From: [Leptolyngbya] sp. JSC-1
Lineage (GTDB): Bacteria > Cyanobacteriota > Cyanobacteriia > Elainellales > Elainellaceae
DNA length: 64,000 nt
Assembly (NCBI GenBank): GCA_000733415.1
Contig: KL662191.1
Span: 2,803,015 to 2,867,014, forward strand
Direction: 5' to 3'
Shown here: one piece after another, positions 26,735 to 36,000 of the stretch
How positions within the stretch are numbered: the stretch's first letter is position 1
Layout: every line of letters begins with the position of its first letter
Made by a program: the position numbers and the translations under genes
The notes under the pieces: generated by a model
What the model was told of the DNA's origin: nothing
Database searches by the model: none
The model's input: the letters and a program-made list of their open reading frames with translations, nothing else

Positions 26735-29364
26735 GTCAGTCATATCCCCGCCGTTCGCGCCCATGGAGAGCGCATATCGACCGCTGCGGTCAGCTGTTGA
26801 CCACGCTGCTGGTGGAACGACTGCCTCGTTTGTTTGAACCACTGTTGGCGGGGCTGGGTCGCCGTCAGATTTTGCTGCTGATCGCCTCGTTGCTGATGCT
26901 GTTTATGCCGCTGATCACAATTCGGCCCAATTTATGGCAGCAAAGCATTGTGGCAGTTGTGGTGATTGGTATGGGCCGTTGGCTGCTGCATCTCGAAGAA
27001 CGGCAGCCGGAAACCCGCGCCAGTGAATATCTGCATCTGCTGCTGTTGACCCTGAGCATTCTCACTACTCTGCGCTATCTCTACTACCGCGCCAGCTACA
27101 CGCTCAATTTGGGTGAACCGCTGGATGCAATTTTCTCACTGCTGCTGTTCTTAGCCGAATTGTACGGGGTGGGTACGCTGTTTTTGGCCTACTTTCAAAC
27201 GATGAAAACCAGAGACCGACAACCCGTTGACCTCAACGACATTCCGGTCGAGCAGTGGTTCAGCGTTGATGTGTACATTCCCACCTACAACGAAGATGTG
27301 GAGATTGTCCGCAAAACGGCCTTAGCGGCCCTTGCCCTCGATTACCCAGTTGAGAAAAAGCGCGTTTATATTCTCGATGACGGACGAGCTGAAAAATATC
27401 GGGAACGGCGTGCCCAACTGCGGGAAATGTGCGATGAGCTAGGGTGTATTCTGCTGACGCGAGATAACAACGATCACGCTAAAGCGGGTAACATCAACAC
27501 GGCTCTGCACAAAACCACCGGTGATCTAGTGCTGATCCTGGACTGCGATCACATCCCGATGCGGCGGTTCCTCCAGGAGACGGTTGGCTTCTTCTACAAC
27601 GAAAAAGTGGCGCTGGTGCAAACGCCCCACTGGTTCTATAATCCCGATCCGTTTGAGCGCAATTTACGCACCGGAGGCCATGTGCCTGTCGGCAATGAGC
27701 TATTTTACAAAGTACTGCAAAAAGGCAACGATTACTGGAATGCAGCCTTTTTCTGCGGTTCTGCGGCAGTAATCCGGCGGGACTATGTGCTAAGCATTGG
27801 CGGCATTGCTACCGAAACTGTAACTGAGGATTGCCATACCTCGCTGCGGCTGCATGCCCTAGGCTACAAAAGCGTCTACTACGACAAAATCATGGTGGCC
27901 GGGTTAGCGCCCGAAACTTTCTCGTCCTATGTGGGGCAACAGGTGCGGTGGGCACGCGGTATGGCTCAAATTCTGCGGCTGGAGAATCCGTTGTTTAACC
28001 GTAAATTGCGGCTGCGCTTTCCCCAGCGGCTCTGCTACTTCAGCGCTACGTCCCATTTCTTTTTTGGCTTTCCGCGACTGATGTTTGCCATCGCGCCCGC
28101 CTGTTTTTTGCTGTTTGGCATCAACCCGGTGAAGGGATTGGGGGTTGAAACCCTAGCCTATGCCCTGCCCCATATTATTCTGTCGATGCAGACGAATTAC
28201 ATTCCCTACAAACATGTGCGGTTCTCGTTTTGGAATGAAATCTACGAGTTTGCCATGTCGTTTCAGGCTGGGATTGTGACTATTCTGGCGCTGATTAATC
28301 CTAAGCTGGGTTCGTTCAACGTGACGAGCAAGGGAGAAGTGGTCACCGAGCGGCGATTTGATCTGGATTCGATTCGCTATTTGGTGCTTTTGGGCGTGAT
28401 TACATCGGTTTCGCTGCTGACGGTGCCGTTTTGGCTGGTGATCAGCCCGTTAGAAACCCAGGCGGTGATCATCAATGCGCTCTGGTGCTGTTTCAACATT
28501 TTGCTGGTGATGGCTGCCTGCCTGGTGGCGCTCGAACAGCCACAGTTGCGCCGTGCCCATCGGTTACCGCGCCAGCTCAGAGCCGTGATCCACAGCGATG
28601 GTAAATTTTGGATTGGCAAAACGGTGAATGTGAGCGAAACAGGAGCTTTGATCTTGCTCGATCTGTGGCCCAACATTCCCGATGAAGTGCGGGTAGAATT
28701 GATTGGCGACGCTGGGGCTAGCGTGTTGCTCGATGCCCGAATTGTGCGAGGAATTGCTACCAGCAAACTCCAAGTACTGCTGGCCGTTGATTTTATTGAA
28801 CCGACGCGCACCCAACGCGATGATCTAACGCTCGTAATCTACTCAGATGTCAACGAGTGGTACGCCCAGCACCGGCGCGAAACTGATCATCCGCTGGCCT
28901 CACTGCGGTTCATTGCTACTAGCCTGAATCGAGCCTTCCAAGAGTTTCGACCTGAAGTAGGAGTGCGAGTACGCAAACAGGTACGGGCCACGGCAGAACT
29001 GTTTTGGGAAGGCTGGGAAGGGGTGTCTTATAGTGGCAAAGTAACCGAGATGAGCCATCGCGATATCCGCATTGAACTGACGGGCGAAAAGGTAGCGGAA
29101 CTAGAGGAATTGCAGTATACCCAACCCCTGATTGCTCTACTTTTAAGCCAATCCACAACTCAGCTCAATCCGCAAACCTATCCCCAGAGCTTACTGGCTC
29201 AGGTGCAGTCAGTAGAGGTGCTGCCTACCTATTCCCGCATCGATTTGACGCCAGCAGCTAGAAGCTCGCAGATGCAGCACATCATTATGGAGTTGACGTT
29301 TCCTGAAATGCTTGATCGGCAGCAAAAACTCAAGATCAAGCGACTTCTACGCACGCTTTCGTAA
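26731..29364 (+). CDS. bcsA: cellulose synthase catalytic subunit BcsA with PilZ domain
   Basis: Processive family 2 glycosyltransferase that polymerises UDP-glucose into beta-1,4-glucan and passes it through its own TM channel; 877 residues. Catalytic motifs are visible: YIPTYNED (183-189), ILDDG (D216, D217), DCD (271-273), TED (365-367) and QQVRW (403-407). TM helices lie at about 47-82, 102-118, 131-155 and four more after 425. A C-terminal PilZ domain carries RRAHR (607-611) and NVSETG (633-638), so c-di-GMP should activate it. The start was set at 26731 because it overlaps the bcsB stop (ATGA). About 200 residues after PilZ form a second PilZ-like beta domain (FWEGWEGVSYSGKVTEMSH). No bcsZ or bcsQ gene is adjacent. 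Confidence 0.95.
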   Translation: MSQSYPRRSRPWRAHIDRCGQLLTTLLVERLPRLFEPLLAGLGRRQILLLIASLLMLFMPLITIRPNLWQQSIVAVVVIGMGRWLLHLEERQPETRASEYLHLLLLTLSILTTLRYLYYRASYTLNLGEPLDAIFSLLLFLAELYGVGTLFLAYFQTMKTRDRQPVDLNDIPVEQWFSVDVYIPTYNEDVEIVRKTALAALALDYPVEKKRVYILDDGRAEKYRERRAQLREMCDELGCILLTRDNNDHAKAGNINTALHKTTGDLVLILDCDHIPMRRFLQETVGFFYNEKVALVQTPHWFYNPDPFERNLRTGGHVPVGNELFYKVLQKGNDYWNAAFFCGSAAVIRRDYVLSIGGIATETVTEDCHTSLRLHALGYKSVYYDKIMVAGLAPETFSSYVGQQVRWARGMAQILRLENPLFNRKLRLRFPQRLCYFSATSHFFFGFPRLMFAIAPACFLLFGINPVKGLGVETLAYALPHIILSMQTNYIPYKHVRFSFWNEIYEFAMSFQAGIVTILALINPKLGSFNVTSKGEVVTERRFDLDSIRYLVLLGVITSVSLLTVPFWLVISPLETQAVIINALWCCFNILLVMAACLVALEQPQLRRAHRLPRQLRAVIHSDGKFWIGKTVNVSETGALILLDLWPNIPDEVRVELIGDAGASVLLDARIVRGIATSKLQVLLAVDFIEPTRTQRDDLTLVIYSDVNEWYAQHRRETDHPLASLRFIATSLNRAFQEFRPEVGVRVRKQVRATAELFWEGWEGVSYSGKVTEMSHRDIRIELTGEKVAELEELQYTQPLIALLLSQSTTQLNPQTYPQSLLAQVQSVEVLPTYSRIDLTPAARSSQMQHIIMELTFPEMLDRQQKLKIKRLLRTLS

Positions 29365-29401
29365 CAGCAAGCTCTTCAGCCCAATAGGGGACATCAACAT
29401 T

Positions 29402-29434
29402 AATCAAGCATCAATCAAGCATCAATCAAGCATC
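29402..29434. repeat. 11-base tandem repeat, three exact copies
   Basis: The unit aatcaagcatc occurs at 29402, 29413 and 29424. The third copy provides the left arm of the terminator-like hairpin that follows. Confidence 0.9.
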
Positions 29435-29448
29435 TGTACGGATGCTTG
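29427..29448 (+). terminator. hairpin downstream of bcsA
   Basis: Eight-base arms caagcatc and gatgcttg with a six-base loop, 62 bases after the bcsA stop, followed by ctttgtcta. There is no long T-run, so it is a plausible but weak intrinsic terminator. Confidence 0.4.
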
Positions 29449-29572
29449 CTTTGTCTATAGGTGGGCTATGAAAGATCCTCTGTAGCTCCTTTGCTTGGAA
29501 GCTCTCTGTGGAAAGACCGCGCCTAGAGCCTCGATGGCGTTAAGTCAGTCAATCTGATGATTTGAACGATTT

Positions 29573-29612
29573 GTAGTGCAAGCGTCTTGCTGGCGGTGGG
29601 CAAGATGCCCAC
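29573..29612. repeat. dispersed palindromic element
   Basis: Two adjacent hairpins: gcaag-cgt-cttgc (29578-29590) and gtgggca-aga-tgcccac (29596-29612), preceded by gtagt. This arrangement resembles small palindromic elements that I know as widespread in cyanobacterial genomes; copy number here cannot be determined. Confidence 0.5.
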
Positions 29613-30260
29613 ACATCCTTGATCGTTGAGTTGGGTTGAATGACTTCATTCGCTGTTCCCGTGCCGAAGGCAGGATGAGGAGCGACTTCATCAAGTCAGG
29701 AGCAATTAATTAACGATATCGAGAAATTGATAGTATAAAATCAAACTTAAATCCCAGATCTCTTGTACATAAATGCAGCTATTTGATACTTTTTTGAAAT
29801 TCAATGTATTTATTTTTACAGCTTGGTTGACCCTATAAAGAGATAACTATTTTATGTATCAACTTTATCGGTTTGCTGAGTGTCCGCCTTGCTCTGCTTC
29901 GCACTTTAGCGAAACTCATCTCATCTTTATGGTTTAAGGGTTGATCTTTAATGAATGGGGGATCATTTAGCTAACCCATCTGATAGGCTTGTTTATAGAT
30001 AGAAAAGTAACTGCTCAAAACTGTACTGCTCGAACCTGATCGAAAACCGATCGAGATCTTAATCCCAGCCACTAGGGATGCACTACTCAACGATGATTCA
30101 ACCCATCCTTCCAACTTAATTCTGTCAACAACTGGGTGAATTAGGGGCGTCTTGGCAATCTGTAAATTGTAAATTGTGGTTTGGTTTCTCTAATCTTTTC
30201 TGCTTTGCTTGCGATCTGTTCAAGCCAATTTGCTTAGACAGTTTTGCCTATCACTTTCTG

Positions 30261-30299
30261 CCTGATAATGCTACCTGATAATGCTACCTGATAATGCTA
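30261..30299. repeat. 13-base tandem repeat, three exact copies
   Basis: The unit cctgataatgcta starts at 30261, 30274 and 30287, about 425 bases before the pixG start. Confidence 0.9.
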
Positions 30300-30523
30300 A
30301 AAGTTGCTGATTCCCTACTTAAAAAGATTCCAAATCCATTTTTCGCAGGGAACTTAAAGAAAAACTTTAGGTCCTCTAGTGTGTTGTAACTTTTCTCCAA
30401 GCATTCTCGCGTTGTCAGAGCTTATTTGTCAAGAATGATGAAGCAAAGTTCTTGATCTTATTCTTAACTCTAGGAAGTTTTATTCCTACATCTATAGCCT
30501 TTTTCAGGCTAGTGAAGTACGAA

Positions 30524-30600
30524 AAACGGGGTGCAGGGGTAGTGCCCCTGCGTGGGGGTGAAGCCTCCACACCCCCTATACCTCACATGAGTGAAAAACG
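30524..30600. repeat. palindrome-rich element upstream of pixG
   Basis: The stretch contains gcagggg-tag-tgcccctgc-type arms (about 30533-30551) followed by a gtgggggtg and cacaccccc pair, flanked by gaaaaacg on both sides (30521 and 30592). The G/C content rises sharply against its surroundings. It looks like a dispersed cyanobacterial repeat and might fold into a stable RNA if transcribed. Confidence 0.45.
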
Positions 30601-30723
30601 CTGTATCAACAGGGTGCACTACTGACTCACTATACTTGCCAGGCTACTCCTGCATTTCAAAGCAGAGTTTAGCTTGATCGAAGTTTTCAAACGGGATCGA
30701 GTCGTGTGCATACGGAGTACTCA

Positions 30724-31827
30724 ATGAATACAATTCCTAAGGTGACTTACAGACCTGTACAAAAATTGCATCCACTCAGTTTGTTAGCTCAATTTATTAG
30801 CCGTGCATCTGACGGTTGTTTGCAGATTACCAGCGGCGGCAGCTCCTGGTTTATCTATTTAGAACAAGGCAAGCTCGTTTATGCCTCCGATTTGCTGGAT
30901 CCGTTTGGACGCTTGGATCGCCATCTGCGACGAATGAGTTTACAAGCTCCCAGTTTGGTGAGTGCAGTACGGGTTCAGGTGCGTCTGATGTTTGAGACTC
31001 TCACGACTGAACAGCCTACCCCAAACAACGATTACCGTGCGATTTGTTGGTTGGTGGAACAGCAGCATCTCACCCCTGAGCAAGCCGCCGCTCTGATTGA
31101 AACCATGGCCCGCGAAGTGATTGAAGCATTTTTGCCAGTCCAGTCGGGCAGTTACGAATTTGTGGAAGAGGATTTGCTAGCCGAATTTCCCAAGTTTTGC
31201 CAACTCGATCTGCGAACGCTGGTAGAGGAGTGTCAATCCCAGATTCGGCGGCGGCAAGCTTCGGTGGCTATGCCGGTTTCAGAACGGCCTCTATCTGAGC
31301 GTCTGAATCTGACAGCCAATATGGCGGCAAACATGACACCATTGCCTAAGCCATTTCAGCAGCCAGCGGAAACAAACTCCATCGAGTTGCCTGCTGCCCC
31401 GGCTCCAATGAATCAGGCTCCATCTCCGCAACCATCCCACTCCGTTTCAACATCTCACGCTAAAACCTACACGATTGCTTGCATTGATGATAGCCCCACA
31501 GTTCTACAGGCCATTAACTCCTTTTTAGATGACAAGAGCTTTTCGGTGGTGTTGATTAGCGATCCGGTTAAGGCATTGATGCAAATTATCCGTAGCAAGC
31601 CCGATTTGATTCTGCTGGATGTGACCATGCCCAACCTGGATGGCTATGAATTGTGTTCCCTTCTGCGTAAACATCCCAGCTTTAGAGGTACGCCAATCAT
31701 CATGGTCACTGGCAATACGGGCTTTATCGATCGAGCCAAGGCTAGGTTGGTTGGGGCTTCAGGCTATCTCACCAAGCCGTTCACTCAGTCTGATTTGATC
31801 AAGATGGTCTTTAAGCACTTGAGTTAG
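30724..31827 (+). CDS. pixG: PatA/PixG-type response regulator
   Basis: First gene of a phototaxis signalling operon, 367 residues. The N-terminal half is the PATAN (DUF4388) region seen in PatA and PixG (LSLLAQFISRASDGCLQI, SWFIYLEQGKLVYASDLLDP, WLVEQQHLTPEQAAAL), followed by a Pro/Ala linker (about 205-245) and a C-terminal receiver with acidic pocket ACIDDSP, acceptor in LILLDVTMPNLDG and Lys in GYLTKPFTQSDLI. The ATG at 30724 is preferred since GGAG lies seven bases upstream; a GTG at 30706 is the alternative. In related systems this protein takes phosphate from the CheA-like kinase and steers type IV pilus motors. DNA-binding output is absent. Confidence 0.88.
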   Translation: MNTIPKVTYRPVQKLHPLSLLAQFISRASDGCLQITSGGSSWFIYLEQGKLVYASDLLDPFGRLDRHLRRMSLQAPSLVSAVRVQVRLMFETLTTEQPTPNNDYRAICWLVEQQHLTPEQAAALIETMAREVIEAFLPVQSGSYEFVEEDLLAEFPKFCQLDLRTLVEECQSQIRRRQASVAMPVSERPLSERLNLTANMAANMTPLPKPFQQPAETNSIELPAAPAPMNQAPSPQPSHSVSTSHAKTYTIACIDDSPTVLQAINSFLDDKSFSVVLISDPVKALMQIIRSKPDLILLDVTMPNLDGYELCSLLRKHPSFRGTPIIMVTGNTGFIDRAKARLVGASGYLTKPFTQSDLIKMVFKHLS

Positions 31828-31995
31828 GTTGCTGGTTTGAGTCTACTTTCACGTTGTCGCCTACTATTAGCAGAACGAAGCTAGACCAGAAATTTAGCAC
31901 AATGGCGCTAATGGAACACCAATTGCGGTGACTATAAAGGTGACTACAAAATCAATGTGTTCATTTACCAAGTGCGAAAAGGACAATAGAGATTC

Positions 31996-32358
31996 ATGGG
32001 AACTGTTCTGATTGTTGAAGACACACCTTCGGAAATGGAACTGATGAGCTACTATCTGCGTGAGGGTGGATATGTAGTGATTAGCGCTGGGACGGGAAAA
32101 GAGGCAATCAATAAAGCAATTGCCCAAAAACCAGATGTAATTTTAACTGATGTGGTCATGCCTGGGATGAGTGGCTTTGAGCTGTGTCGTAGCTTAAAAA
32201 AACATCCTGCGACTGAAAACGTTCCCATTGTGATTTGTACTTCTAAGAATCTAGAGATTGATCGGCTTTGGGGCATGAAGCAAGGAGCAGATGCCTACAT
32301 CACAAAACCCTTCACTCGCGAACAGTTGATCCGTGTCGTGAAATCGGTGGCTGGCTAG
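31996..32358 (+). CDS. pixH: CheY-like response regulator PixH
   Basis: A 120-residue single receiver domain. Acidic pocket VLIVEDTPSE, acceptor in VILTDVVMPGMSG, Thr/Ser in VICTSK and Lys in AYITKPFTREQLI are all present. Position between the PATAN regulator and the CheW gene is the same as in pixGHIJL of Synechocystis and pilGHIJ of Pseudomonas, which supports the name. A 168-base gap precedes it and a 12-base tandem repeat follows it. Confidence 0.87.
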   Translation: MGTVLIVEDTPSEMELMSYYLREGGYVVISAGTGKEAINKAIAQKPDVILTDVVMPGMSGFELCRSLKKHPATENVPIVICTSKNLEIDRLWGMKQGADAYITKPFTREQLIRVVKSVAG

Positions 32359-32373
32359 AGAACAGGTTAGAGA

Positions 32374-32442
32374 AATCAGGCTCAAAATTAGGCTCAAAAT
32401 TAGGCTCAAAATCAAGCTCAAAATCAAGCTCAAAATTAGGCT
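32374..32442. repeat. 12-base tandem repeat, nearly six copies, between pixH and pixI
   Basis: Units are aat(t/c)a(g/a)gctcaa: copies start at 32374, 32386, 32398, 32410, 32422 and a partial one at 32434. Variants alternate aattagg and aatcaag. It fills the pixH-pixI spacer 13 bases before the pixI start and is AT-rich; copy number changes would alter the distance to pixI or local mRNA structure. Confidence 0.93.
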
Positions 32443-32454
32443 AGTAGGCAGCAT

Positions 32455-32967
32455 ATGGATGCAGCAATTGCTTTACCCGATCGATTGACTAAACCTATTG
32501 GAGACGCCTACCTAAAGTTTCACTTAAATGGGCAAACTCCGGCTGTGTTCCCGATGCGCTCAGTGCAAGAGGCAGTTGTGTTGCCAACCCGCCGCTTATC
32601 GCCGATGCCCAATATGCCCCCGGCCATGATGGGGCTGATGAATCGCCGCAGCCGGGTACTTTGGGTGGTAGATCTAGCTCAGTTGCTGGGAATATCTGCG
32701 CTTGATTTAAATGCCCAGCATTACACGCTGATCTTGATTCAAATTGGCGCTGTACCTCTGGCGCTGGCCGTACAGCAAGTAGACGGAATGATTCGACTAG
32801 CCACCGATGAGATTCAATCGCCGGTTGGGCAAGTGAGTGCGGCACTCGTGCCCTATTTGCGAGGCTGTGCCCTTCAGCAGCAGGAGCAAAAATCTGAAAT
32901 TCTGCTGGTTTTAGATGCAGAAGCCGTCGTGCAAGCGCCGATTCTTCGTCATCCTTCAACTATTTAA
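32455..32967 (+). CDS. pixI: CheW-like adaptor PixI
   Basis: Couples receptor to the CheA-like kinase. The 170-residue protein is one CheW domain: DAYLKFHLNGQTPAVFPM, SVQEAVVLPTRRLSPMPNMPPAMMGLMNRRSRVLWVVDLAQLLG, ALAVQQVDGMIRL. These are the usual two beta-barrel subdomains. Length is normal for CheW. No strong SD is seen before the ATG; the tandem repeat sits right upstream. Confidence 0.88.
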   Translation: MDAAIALPDRLTKPIGDAYLKFHLNGQTPAVFPMRSVQEAVVLPTRRLSPMPNMPPAMMGLMNRRSRVLWVVDLAQLLGISALDLNAQHYTLILIQIGAVPLALAVQQVDGMIRLATDEIQSPVGQVSAALVPYLRGCALQQQEQKSEILLVLDAEAVVQAPILRHPSTI

Positions 32968-33027
32968 TTTTCATTTGCCTACGCAGTTCTATTTGATTCT
33001 GTTTTTCGCGCAGCAAGGATTCTCTCG

Positions 33028-36000
33028 ATGACTATTCAACCTTCTCGCTCTGTATCTAGCCAATCTACCCCGCGCCAATTACCACTAGACACACAGACTA
33101 TCACAACCGACTCAATCTCTGATGCACCATTGCATTCTTCTAGTCAGGCTGCAGAACCAACAGAAAATGCAGTGTTACCTGTGCGGAGTACTCATCCCGA
33201 ACCGGGGCAAACTCCTCAACCTATCCTGTCGGCAAGTTCGTCCCCCCTGTTGCATTGGTTTCATAATCTGCCGATTCGGCGGAAGCAGTTGCTAGCCTTG
33301 TTTGCATCTGAAGCTATTTCAGTGGTGGGGCTAGTGGGCGTGGGTTCCTGGCTAATCGTCAATGCAGGACGGGCGCAGTTGGTCGATCAGTCCAGATCCG
33401 AGGTTGCAGTCAACGAAATCGCTTACAACGTCAAGATCAACCAAATGGGCTTTGGCTTCCGCGGCCAATCTGAAAATGCGGCTATTATTCAAGCTGCGAA
33501 GGAATATGCAGAGTCTCGCTCGGTTAATTCAACGCTACAAGCTCAGGTGAGAGAAATCCTCAACAATGAAGTGTCCGCTCGTAATATTGAATACGCCACG
33601 CTGGTCGGAACCGATCTACGCATTATTGCTAATGCCAACGCCAATCGAGCCGGACAAAAATTTGATCCGCAAGGGTTAGTTGGAACGGTCATGAACAACC
33701 CGCGCCAGATCAAAACTAGCGCCATTGTGAGCTGGGCAGAACTTGAGAATGAAGCCCCGCCTTTGCCAGATGGATTGAATCAGCAAGATGCCTTGATTCG
33801 CTATGTCCTCACCCCTGTTCGAGATCCGCAAACTGATGCCGTGATTGGAGTGCTGGTGGCGGGAGACATCGTCAACAACAAATTGCCAATTGTTCGAGAC
33901 CCGCTGACGGCCTTTAATAGCGGCTATAGTGCGGTGTATCAACGCCAACCAACCGGTGAGTTGCGTCTAGCAACATCGCTTGACTTGGGCAAGGCCACTG
34001 AGATCGATCAGGCTACCGCTCAGGTAGCCCTCCCTAATAAACAACTCCTAGAAAAGGCGGCGGCGGCTCCTGGTACCGTCGTGACCCAGCGGGTGAAGGT
34101 GGGCGAGCAGACCTACACCACTGCGGCTCAGGCGATCAATAACTTTCAAAATCAGCCCGTTGCCGTGCTGGTACGCGGTACCTCCGAAGTAGGGTTGAAC
34201 CAACTGTTACTCCAGAGTCTTTTGCTGCAACTGCTGATTGCGGCCTTGGCTGTAGCAGCCGATATTCTGCTGGCAGGGGCACTCGGTCGCTCGATTGCAG
34301 CTCCAATTGAACGATTACGGCAAGTGGCGCTGCGCGTTGCTCAAGGTAATCGGGCCTGCCGAGCACCCATTTTTGCGGCAGATGAGACGGGAGAGCTCGC
34401 GGTAGCATTCAATCAACTGGCTGACAGTATTGAAACATCAGAGTCACTGCTGCGCGAACAAAACCAACGCCAACAGCAAGCTACCGAACGCGCTAGACTG
34501 CTGACGGAAATCACCGTGCAGATTCGTCGCTCTCTAGATGCCGAAGAAATCCTCAACATGTCGGTGGAAGGTGTACGCGCCCTGCTCAAAGCCGATCGGG
34601 TCCTGATCTACCGCTTTAATCCAGATTTCAAGAGCGGCAAAATTACAGCAGAATCAGTTGGTGAAGGCTGGATCAAGGGATTGGGCCAAACCATTCACGA
34701 TCCGCTGACGCCTGCATCGGTTGAGCGCTACAAAATCGGCAGAATTTCGATGGTAGAAAACCTGGCTGAGGCTCAACTTTCCCGCTGCCACTGCGAAATT
34801 TTAGAACGATTAGAAGTGAAGGCAAATTTGGTCGCTCCTATTCTAGTGGGCGATGAGTTGATCGGCCTGCTATGTGTGCATCAGTGTTCGGCACCACGAG
34901 TGTGGGAAGCAGTTGAAATTGAGCTAATCCAGCAGCTTTCGACTCAGATTGGCTATGCCTTAGCGCAAGCAAACCTGTTACGGCAGCAGCAAGGTATTGC
35001 GGAACGAGAGCGGCAGGTGAATGTGCTGGTGACTCGGATGCGGGAATCCCTTGATCGCACCACCATTCTCAGTACGGTGGTGCAGGAGGTCAAGGCGATA
35101 CTACAGGTGGAACGAGCGATCGTGTTTCAGTTTGATGCCGACTGGAATGGCATGGTTGTAGCCGAGGCCGTAGAACCCGGTTGGACAGCAGCGATGAAGG
35201 CAAAAATTAAAGACCCTTGTTTTCATGAAAAATACATTGAGCAATATCGCAATGGGCGAGTTCAAGCCACCAATAATATCCTGGAGGCCAACCTGACGGA
35301 ATGCCACATTAAGTTACTAGAACCCTTTCAGGTGAAAGCCAACTTGGTGGCTCCAATTATCGTTCGCGAAGCGCTAATCGGTCTGCTGATTGTGCACCAA
35401 TGTTCGGCTCCCCGAATTTGGCAGGAAGGCGATATCAACTTTATGCGGCAGATGGCGATTCAGTTAGGATTTGCGCTAGAGCAAGCCGAGCTATTCAGCC
35501 AAAAAGAGGCTGCACGCCTAGATGCAGAAGCCCTTTCGGAAGAACAGCGTCGCCAGAAAGAAGCTCTACAAATGCAGCTTTTGGAATTGCTCAGCAGTGT
35601 GGAAGGGGTATCGCGGGGCGACCTCACGGTACGAGCTGACGTAACGGCGGGTGAAATTGGTACTGTAGCTGACTTTTTCAACTCAATTGTGGAAAGCTTG
35701 CGCCAAATTGTTACCCAGGTGAAGCAGTCGGCAGAGCTAGTGGGCAGCGCTCTAGGGGAAAACGAAGACGCGGTGCGCCAGTTAGCAGAAGCGGCTCTGA
35801 AACAGGCCGAAGAAACGACCCACACGCTCAATTCAGTGGAGCACATGACCCAGTCGATTCAGATGGTGGCCGAAAAAGCTCAGCAGGCCGCTCAGGTGGC
35901 TCGTGCCGCTTCCACCACAGCAGAAATGGGCGGCAGTGCAATGGACATGACGGTACAAAACATCCTCAACCTGCGGGAAACGATTGGAGAAACCGCCAAA

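Larger units (their letters stand above)
29365..30723. other. 1.36-kb intergenic region with repeats
   Basis: Separates bcsA from the pix operon. It contains a short tandem repeat fused to a terminator-like hairpin (29402-29448), a palindromic element (29573-29612), a 13-base tandem repeat (30261-30299) and a palindrome-rich element (30524-30600). These are listed separately. No protein-coding frame or tRNA was seen; the remainder is AT-rich and probably holds the pixG promoter. Confidence 0.5.

Noticed and set aside
32374..32442. Tandem repeat as a CRISPR array
   Set aside because: Units of 12 bases follow directly on each other without spacers, and no cas genes are near.
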